From contig DKDD01000201.1 of NCBI GenBank assembly GCA_002451715.1, forward strand, positions 16,810 through 27,894: a DNA stretch of 11,085 bases. The letters are read 5' to 3'. Position numbers and translations under genes: made by a program. How positions within the stretch are numbered: the stretch's first letter is position 1; each line of letters begins with the position of its first letter. The notes under the pieces are model-generated. The model saw only the letters and a program-made list of their open reading frames with translations. It ran no database searches and was not told the origin of the DNA. Positions 7,197 to 11,085 of this stretch are shown one piece after another. Origin of the DNA: Ruminococcaceae bacterium UBA6857. GTDB lineage: Bacteria; Bacillota; Clostridia; Oscillospirales; Acutalibacteraceae.

Positions 7197-7382
7197 ATGA
7201 AAGCTCTTTCCTGTGTAAAATTCTTCATGTGCCTTATGAAACTCAACAAATGTCTTTGCACTTTGAAAAAGGTTCTTGCCGTAATGCTTGCCGTTGCGGC
7301 GCTCGGTGCGGCACTTTGCTGTCTTACCGACAACAAGAAAAGCGTTAAAAAGTGCATTTCCAAAATCAAGGCGGTGATGTAA
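7197..7382 (+). CDS. Small Lys/Cys-rich membrane peptide between spoVAD and spoVAE, function unknown
   Basis: A 61-residue ORF with one of the best ribosome sites in the window (AAAGGAGGT at 7180-7188, eight or nine bases before the ATG). It contains 12 lysines and only one acidic residue (Asp45), so it is very basic. There are seven cysteines at 6, 12, 19, 21, 41, 42 and 53. A single hydrophobic helix spans about 26-44 (VLAVMLAVAALGAALCC), flanked by KK on each side. It could be a single-pass membrane peptide with both ends able to contact acidic lipids, DNA or a polyanion. Its TAA lies two bases before the spoVAE TTG start, so spoVAE translation is probably coupled to it. I do not recognise a family, and Bacillus has no obvious counterpart at this place. 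The ribosome site and tight packing argue that it is real. Confidence 0.75.
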   Translation: MKALSCVKFFMCLMKLNKCLCTLKKVLAVMLAVAALGAALCCLTDNKKSVKKCISKIKAVM

Positions 7383-7384
7383 CT

Positions 7385-7750
7385 TTGGAACTTTTTCTTG
7401 CTCTTTGCAAGGCGTTTTTGGTCGGCGGACTGATTTGCGTTATAGGTCAGCTTCTCATTGACCTGACAAAGCTTACGCCGGCAAAAGTTCTTGTTTTGTT
7501 CGTTGTCTGCGGCGTTTTTCTCGGCGCGGTCGGACTTTATGAGCCGATTGCAAAATGGGCGGGCGCAGGCGCAACTTTGCCGCTCACCGGTTTCGGCTAT
7601 AATCTTGCCAAAGGAACAAAAGAGGCAATTTGCGAAAAGGGACTGCTCGGCGTTCTTGACGGTCCGCTTTCTTCCGCAAGTGTCGGAATAATGGCGGCCG
7701 TGGTTTCGGGGCTTGTTGTTTCTCTTTTTGCGCGGCCGAAAACAAAATAA
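7385..7750 (+). CDS. spoVAE: Stage V sporulation protein AE
   Basis: This membrane protein (121 residues from the chosen start) is a paralogue of SpoVAC and the third core SpoVA channel component. It shows KAFLVGGLICVIGQLLIDLT, then a second helix at about VLVLFVVCGVFLGAVGLY, the signature IAKWAGAGATLPLTGFG, and a last helix ASVGIMAAVVSGLVVSLFA. An in-frame ATG at 7352 would put 11 extra residues inside the upstream gene. TTG at 7385 is preferred because the protein then begins MELFLALCKAFLVGG as family members do, and because AAGGCGGTGATGTAA just upstream matches the ribosome site of spoVAC (AAGGCGGTGATTTAA). The stop codon is followed at once by a strong terminator. No spoVAF or gerA-like gene follows. 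Confidence 0.93.
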   Translation: MELFLALCKAFLVGGLICVIGQLLIDLTKLTPAKVLVLFVVCGVFLGAVGLYEPIAKWAGAGATLPLTGFGYNLAKGTKEAICEKGLLGVLDGPLSSASVGIMAAVVSGLVVSLFARPKTK

Positions 7751-7754
7751 AAGT

Positions 7755-7797
7755 ACTCCGCCGCAGAAAGCGTTTTTCTGCGGCGGAGTTATTTTTA
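7755..7797. terminator. Bidirectional terminator between convergent spoVAE and glnA
   Basis: A perfect 15-bp stem (7755-7769 with 7775-7789) has a five-base loop. TATTTTTAT follows on the plus strand and ACTTTTATTTT on the minus strand. It lies 4 bp after the spoVAE stop and 25 bp after the glnA stop, so it can end both transcripts. Confidence 0.9.
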
Positions 7798-7813
7798 TAT
7801 AAATATTTTTATC

Positions 7814-9142
7814 TTAATATTTTCCGAGGTATTTTTCAATTTCCCACTGCGAAACGCGGGTGCTGTATTCTTTCCATTCTTCTTTTTTCGCGGTGATGTA
7901 GCGGTTAAAGACATGCTCGCCCATACATTCGCGCATGAAATCGCTCTGTTCAAATTCTTTGATTGCTTCGCCGAGCGTTTTCGGGAGCGAACCGATACCC
8001 TCTTTTTTGCGTTCTTCGTCGGTAAGATTGAAGATGTTCGAATCTTTTGCCGGCGGAGGAGTAAGGCCGCGTTCGATTCCGTCAAGTCCGGCAAAAATGC
8101 TTGCGGCCATTTCAAGATACGGGTTTGCGGCAGGGTCCGGGTTGCGAAGTTCAACTCTTGTTGCAACGCCTTTTGCCGAAGGAATACGAATGAGCGGACT
8201 GCGGTTTTTTGCCGACCAAGCAATGTAAACCGGAGCTTCATAGCCGGGAACAAGGCGTTTGTATGAATTGACGATCGGGTTCGTGAGAACGGTCATGCTC
8301 TTGATGTGATCCATAACGCCGGCGATAAAACCGTATGCCGCCTTTGAAAGTCCGAATTCGTCGTTTTCGTCATAAAAAGCGTTTTTGCCGTCTTTGAAAA
8401 GCGAAATGTTTGTGTGCATACCCGAACCGCATTCTCCGAAAACGGGTTTCGGCATAAACGTTGCATAAAGGCCGTGGCGGTTTGCAAGGTTTTTGACAAC
8501 AAGCTTGAACGTCATAACATTGTCCGCAGTGCGAAGAACTTCGTCATACTTAAAGTCGATTTCGTGCTGACCTTTTGCGTTTTCGTGGTGCGACGCTTCA
8601 ATTTCAAATCCCATGCTTTCAAGTGTCAGGCAGATGTCTTTTCGGCAGTCTTCGCCCTTGTCGATCGGGCCGAGGTCGAAATATCCGCCCCTGTCGTGGC
8701 AAAAAGTTGTGGGTCTTCCCTTTTCGTCCGGGCGGAAAAGGAAAAATTCACATTCTGGGCCGACGTTGCAGGTGTAACCCATATCGGCGGCCTTTTTGAT
8801 CGCTCTTTTGAGCACATACCGCGGGTCGCCCTCAAAAGGCGTTCCGTCGGTAAAATATACGTCGCAGATAAGACGGGCGGTTTTTCCGCTTTCGCTTTCC
8901 CAGGGAAGAATGACGAACGAATCAAGATCCGGGTGCAGACACATATCGGATTCTTCGATTCTTACAAACCCGTCGATTGAAGAACCGTCAAAACAGCAGC
9001 GGTTATCAAGTGCTTTTTTGAGCTGGCTTCTTGTTATTGAAACGCTTTTGAGCATTCCCAAAATATCGGTAAACTGAAGGCAGATGAACTTAACATCTTC
9101 TTCTTCGGCAATGCGTAAAATATCTTCTTTTGTGTAGCTCAT
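7814..9142 (-). CDS. glnA: Type I (GSI-alpha) glutamine synthetase
   Basis: This 442-residue enzyme makes glutamine from glutamate, ammonia and ATP as a dodecamer. Its length is typical of the Gram-positive GSI-alpha class, which is not controlled by adenylylation. Visible motifs are DGSSIDGFVRIEESD (52-66, including the feedback-inhibition arginine Arg61), GPECEFFLF with metal-binding glutamates (128-136), ASHHENAKGQHEIDF (183-197), GSGMHTN with His243, NSYKRLVPGYEAPVYIAWS (292-310), the NRSPLIRIP substrate loop, RVELRNPDPAANPYL (329-343), and the usual C-terminal SQWEIEKYLGKY. The frame extends 32 codons further upstream, but those residues do not resemble the family and run through the leader hairpins. 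MSYTKEDILRIAEEE has AAGGA upstream and is the normal N terminus. The gene is monocistronic, with its own promoter and a structured leader. Confidence 0.97.
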   Translation of the reverse strand: MSYTKEDILRIAEEEDVKFICLQFTDILGMLKSVSITRSQLKKALDNRCCFDGSSIDGFVRIEESDMCLHPDLDSFVILPWESESGKTARLICDVYFTDGTPFEGDPRYVLKRAIKKAADMGYTCNVGPECEFFLFRPDEKGRPTTFCHDRGGYFDLGPIDKGEDCRKDICLTLESMGFEIEASHHENAKGQHEIDFKYDEVLRTADNVMTFKLVVKNLANRHGLYATFMPKPVFGECGSGMHTNISLFKDGKNAFYDENDEFGLSKAAYGFIAGVMDHIKSMTVLTNPIVNSYKRLVPGYEAPVYIAWSAKNRSPLIRIPSAKGVATRVELRNPDPAANPYLEMAASIFAGLDGIERGLTPPPAKDSNIFNLTDEERKKEGIGSLPKTLGEAIKEFEQSDFMRECMGEHVFNRYITAKKEEWKEYSTRVSQWEIEKYLGKY

Positions 9143-9177
9143 AATCAAAAGTCCTTTTTTATTGATTTGCTGCGAAG

Positions 9178-9234
9178 AAAAGAAGCTTTGCCCAAAAACG
9201 GCACACGCCCAAAAGCTTCCCCGGACAGGGGAAG
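9178..9234 (-). promoter_or_regulatory. Structured glnA leader with two competing hairpins (possible attenuator)
   Basis: In the glnA 5' leader, a first hairpin (9234-9228 with 9222-9216, 7 bp, five-base loop) shares four bases (9219-9216) with the next stem. That second stem pairs GAAGCTTT (9219-9212) with AAAGCTTC (9189-9182) around a 22-base loop and runs directly into TTTTCTTC. The arrangement resembles an antiterminator/terminator switch. I recognise no known riboswitch and no ANTAR-type hexaloop pair, so the controlling factor is unknown. Confidence 0.45.
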
Positions 9235-9268
9235 ACAACCGATATTCAATTCATACACAGCTTAAATA

Positions 9269-9297
9269 AGTCTATCATTCACAGCCGATTTTGTCAA
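9269..9297 (-). promoter_or_regulatory. Sigma-A promoter of glnA
   Basis: On the minus strand: consensus -35 TTGACA (9297-9292), 17 bp, and -10 TAGACT (9274-9269) with an extended TGA just before it. Transcription would start near 9262, giving a leader of about 120 nt before the glnA ATG. Confidence 0.75.
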
Positions 9298-9314
9298 CAA
9301 AAACCTTGTTCTTT

Positions 9315-9328
9315 TGCCGTTGTCGGCA
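9315..9328. promoter_or_regulatory. Inverted repeat between the divergent glnA and S8-protease promoters
   Basis: TGCCG-TTGT-CGGCA is a perfect 5-bp inverted repeat with a four-base centre. It lies 17 bp upstream of the glnA -35 and about 38 bp upstream of the divergent -35. It could be an operator or simply chance; no regulator is identified. Confidence 0.25.
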
Positions 9329-9366
9329 TATGTTTATGACCCCAAAAATATTTTTTCTTTGATATA

Positions 9367-9395
9367 TTGACATGAATTATTATATATGTTATGAT
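9367..9395 (+). promoter_or_regulatory. Sigma-A promoter of the secreted S8-protease locus
   Basis: TTGACA at 9367-9372, a 17-bp spacer and TATGAT at 9390-9395 make a near-consensus promoter. The leader of about 100 nt contains a small GCGTT/AACGC hairpin near 9440-9453 and no ORF longer than a few codons. Confidence 0.75.
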
Positions 9396-9503
9396 TGAAT
9401 CGGAAAAAAGATAAAGGATGTGATACCGATGGTTCTTTAAGCGTTCATCAACGCATTATGTAATTGAAAAAAACATAGTTATAATAACAGAAAGGAGTTC
9501 CCC

Positions 9504-10361
9504 ATGAAAAAAATAATTGCATTATGCACAGCCTTCACCCTGCTCATACTTGCGTGTTGTGTCGTACCGATATCTTCGGCGCAAGAAGTTATTTCCGATT
9601 CAGAGACACTCCAGCCTACATACACAAACAAGCTCAATAAAATTCATTTTTATTTTGCTACAGAAAACGAAACGGACAATTCCGTTGCAACAATGTCCAC
9701 ACCCGAAAAAGCCGCAGAAGTTCCGCAGTTCGCCTATATTGACAGCAAAGCCGAACTCGGCAAAGCAATCAATAACATGAACAGCTATTGCGAAAGCGCG
9801 GGAAAAGAGGACGAACCGATAAACGTCACCGTTGAATTTAAAAGCGGATTTGAAGATACCGAAGAATACGCAGCTTTTCAGCAGGAAAAACAAACAATCA
9901 AAACGCTTGAAGAAGTTCGCGATTACAGAAGAAGACTTGCCGCTTTTTCAAAAGAATTTCACAGACGTGAAAATGAGACAAACATCAAAAAACTCGGTTT
10001 TTTAGACTATGAAAACCTTGAAATTATTGATTATTGTCCTTTTGTTGAACTTGAAATCAATAAAAATGACATAAGTTCAGCTGACCTTTTGAAACTTGCC
10101 AACGACAGCAAAATTTCAAATGTTTCGTTGTCATCAAACAATATTGAGAATATTGAAGATCATGAAATATCATGGGATAGAGCTCTTAAAGAAATAGAGG
10201 CTTTTGATATGGTAATGGTTGGAGGCTACTCTGGAAGTGGTATAAAAATAGGCATATTAGAAAAAGGAGTTTGCTATCCGGATAACGAATATCTCTCAAA
10301 TAAGACTATTCATTTTGATCCAACCTCAACTTATGATGATGACAACGATCACATTGGGTGA
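9504..10361 (+). CDS. Secreted subtilisin-like (S8) protease, truncated before its catalytic core
   Basis: The 285-residue product starts at an ATG with AAAGGAG upstream. It has a signal peptide (MKKIIALCTAFTLLILACC, likely cleavage after SSA at 24-26). A propeptide-like region follows, with INVTVEFKSG (106-115), the charged helix LEEVRDYRRRLAAFSKEFH (135-153) and VELEINKN. The S8 domain begins with YSGSGIKIGILEKGV (242-256); here Glu253 stands where subtilases usually carry the first catalytic Asp. The frame stops at TGA 10359-10361 just as the catalytic His region should begin, so the His, the oxyanion Asn and the Ser are all absent. The missing C-terminal end reappears right after in another frame (10351-10494), showing an internal deletion. 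It is probably not an active protease; the intact signal and propeptide could still be exported. S8 assignment is from pattern recognition of the start of the domain and of the tail. Confidence 0.7.
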   Translation: MKKIIALCTAFTLLILACCVVPISSAQEVISDSETLQPTYTNKLNKIHFYFATENETDNSVATMSTPEKAAEVPQFAYIDSKAELGKAINNMNSYCESAGKEDEPINVTVEFKSGFEDTEEYAAFQQEKQTIKTLEEVRDYRRRLAAFSKEFHRRENETNIKKLGFLDYENLEIIDYCPFVELEINKNDISSADLLKLANDSKISNVSLSSNNIENIEDHEISWDRALKEIEAFDMVMVGGYSGSGIKIGILEKGVCYPDNEYLSNKTIHFDPTSTYDDDNDHIG

Positions 10362-10494
10362 TTTTAGCAACTCCGAATTTTTACGTTATAAAGTTACTAA
10401 AGCCGGAGATTATCACGTTGCTATATACCAAAAGAGTGATATGCCATCTCAAATTACAAGCGAGATAGTCGGTTTGTCAATGTGCATAAAATAA
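10351..10494 (+). pseudogene. Out-of-frame C-terminal remnant of the S8 protease
   Basis: In the frame one base forward of the upstream ORF, 47 codons read TLGDFSNSEFLRYKVTKAGD, then YHVAIYQKSDMPSQITSEIV and GLSMCIK, ending at TAA 10492-10494. This beta-strand segment (KVTKAGDYHVAIYQKS) is typical of the C-terminal beta-sandwich domain of clostridial secreted proteases. It has no start codon with a ribosome site of its own. Together with 9504-10361 it shows one ancestral gene that has lost its middle, probably 250-300 codons by comparison with usual S8 proteases (inference). The junction lies near 10340-10355. Confidence 0.65.
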
Positions 10495-10510
10495 TATAGG
10501 AGGAATCTAT

Positions 10511-10978
10511 ATGTTTTCAATCCTGTCTCAAAAATTCAGTGCTTTCATCATGGCGGTGACGCTGTTCTTCCTCGGTCTGCCGTATGGTAACGAGCCGATA
10601 AAGGTTGATTATACTGTTGAAATACAGATGAACAGATTTGTTCCCGATTCTCAATACAGTTCTCCGCTCAGTTATGAATATGACTACTGCAAAGTTTCCG
10701 TTTCGGTTAAAAACGTCGGAAGACCTTACAAAATCACAAATAAAACAACCGCAAATATTAAGTTTTACAGAATTATTGACGGTGAAAAGCAATATCTGCA
10801 ATACAGTTCCGTTGATACACCGGAAGATGTTCGCGATATAATTTTCAAACACGGCGAAGTTCGCTCAATGGGCGGAACCTTTGATTTTGACAAAGGCTAC
10901 GAACCCGGTGAGTACACTGTTGAAGTCCGTGTTGAACATTGCGACAAAGTTTATACCGACACAATTACTCTGACGTAA
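10511..10978 (+). CDS. Small exported beta-rich protein, tandem copy 1, function unknown
   Basis: This 155-residue protein starts at an ATG after AGGAGG (10499-10504). The N terminus has one lysine and then a hydrophobic stretch (FIMAVTLFFLGLPYG, about 12-26), which suggests an export signal or membrane anchor. The rest looks like a single beta-sandwich: YDYCKVSVSVKNVGRPYKI, then a long middle, then GTFDFDKGYEPGEYTVEVRV. The last pattern, an Asn/Gly turn early and a PGEYTVEV strand at the end, resembles Ig-like domains and BsuPI-type protease inhibitors; the resemblance is by eye only. It has two cysteines (Cys60 and Cys144). It follows the degraded S8 protease and is 12 bp upstream of a clear paralogue, so the two are co-transcribed. 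Confidence 0.7.
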   Translation: MFSILSQKFSAFIMAVTLFFLGLPYGNEPIKVDYTVEIQMNRFVPDSQYSSPLSYEYDYCKVSVSVKNVGRPYKITNKTTANIKFYRIIDGEKQYLQYSSVDTPEDVRDIIFKHGEVRSMGGTFDFDKGYEPGEYTVEVRVEHCDKVYTDTITLT

Positions 10979-10990
10979 GGAGGAACAATC

Positions 10991-11085
10991 ATGTTTTCAT
11001 TTTCATCAAGAATTCGCGCTTTTTTAATGGCGGCCTATATCTTTTTTGCAGGTCTTGCATACGGCAACGAGCCGATAAAGGTTGA
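10991..11085 (+). CDS. Small exported beta-rich protein, tandem copy 2, 5' part
   Basis: An ATG behind AAGGAGG (10977-10983) opens a frame that runs off the window after 31 codons. It reads MFSFSSRIRAFLMAAYIFFA then GLAYGNEPIKV, closely matching copy 1 (MFSILSQKFSAFIMAVTLFF, GLPYGNEPIKV). It shares an identical 20-base stretch at the end of the signal region with copy 1. This second copy is the start of a tandem paralogue array of unknown length. It differs in the hydrophobic core but keeps the YGNEPIKV junction. Confidence 0.7.
   Translation, partial: MFSFSSRIRAFLMAAYIFFAGLAYGNEPIKV

Noticed and set aside
9143..9238. A 32-codon N-terminal extension of glnA
   Set aside because: It runs through the leader hairpins, does not resemble the GSI N terminus, and the ATG at 9142 has a ribosome site and the standard N-terminal sequence.
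9143..9262. A known glutamine riboswitch or ANTAR P1/P2 pair in the glnA leader
   Set aside because: Neither the conserved glnA-motif bases nor paired hexaloops with A1/G4 are present.
1..11085. Transposon, prophage, CRISPR or defence island
   Set aside because: No transposase, integrase, terminal repeats, att-like duplication or repeat-spacer pattern is visible on either strand.

Overview
The window looks like chromosomal DNA from an endospore-forming, gut-type Clostridia (Oscillospirales/Ruminococcaceae-like) bacterium. The evidence is a spoVA operon, a DUF6472 small protein, a clostridial DUF1015 protein, a GSI-alpha glutamine synthetase, AGGAGG-type ribosome sites and moderate GC. No RNA genes, insertion sequences, CRISPR arrays or prophage genes are visible. 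Species cannot be named from this alone.

Layout. (1) 1-771 (+): the 3' end of a secreted C-terminal beta-propeller protein, closed by an intrinsic terminator and facing a second terminator that belongs to the minus-strand genes. (2) 890-2955 (-): a compact operon from a clear sigma-A promoter, in transcription order a 59-residue DUF6472 protein (too short for routine ORF calling), L-serine ammonia-lyase and KDPG/KHG aldolase. Both enzymes yield pyruvate. (3) 3032-5535 (-): a full-length AlaX-type alanyl-tRNA editing protein and a DUF1015 protein with its own near-consensus sigma-A promoter and a strong terminator. (4) 5628-7750 (+): a spoVA operon, spoVAC-spoVAD-small ORF-spoVAE, behind a forespore-type (sigma-F/G) promoter that lies back-to-back with the DUF1015 promoter. 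It imports dipicolinic acid into the forespore and is involved in its release at germination. The unnamed 61-residue Lys/Cys-rich membrane peptide between spoVAD and spoVAE is the least explained gene here. (5) 7755-7789: a perfect 15-bp hairpin that serves as terminator for the convergent spoVAE and glnA. (6) 7814-9297 (-): glnA with a sigma-A promoter and a leader of about 120 nt containing two mutually exclusive hairpins. (7) 9367-11085 (+): an accessory secreted-protein locus with its own promoter. It holds a subtilisin-like (S8) protease that has lost its catalytic core through an internal deletion plus frameshift, then two tandem paralogous small exported beta-type proteins, the second cut by the window end.

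The central genes share a serine/pyruvate theme: serine deamination, removal of serine mischarged on tRNA-Ala, and a DUF1015 protein whose family is often near serine-biosynthesis genes. The best candidates for undescribed biology are the small spoVA-operon protein and the decayed S8 protease with its tandem small exported neighbours.
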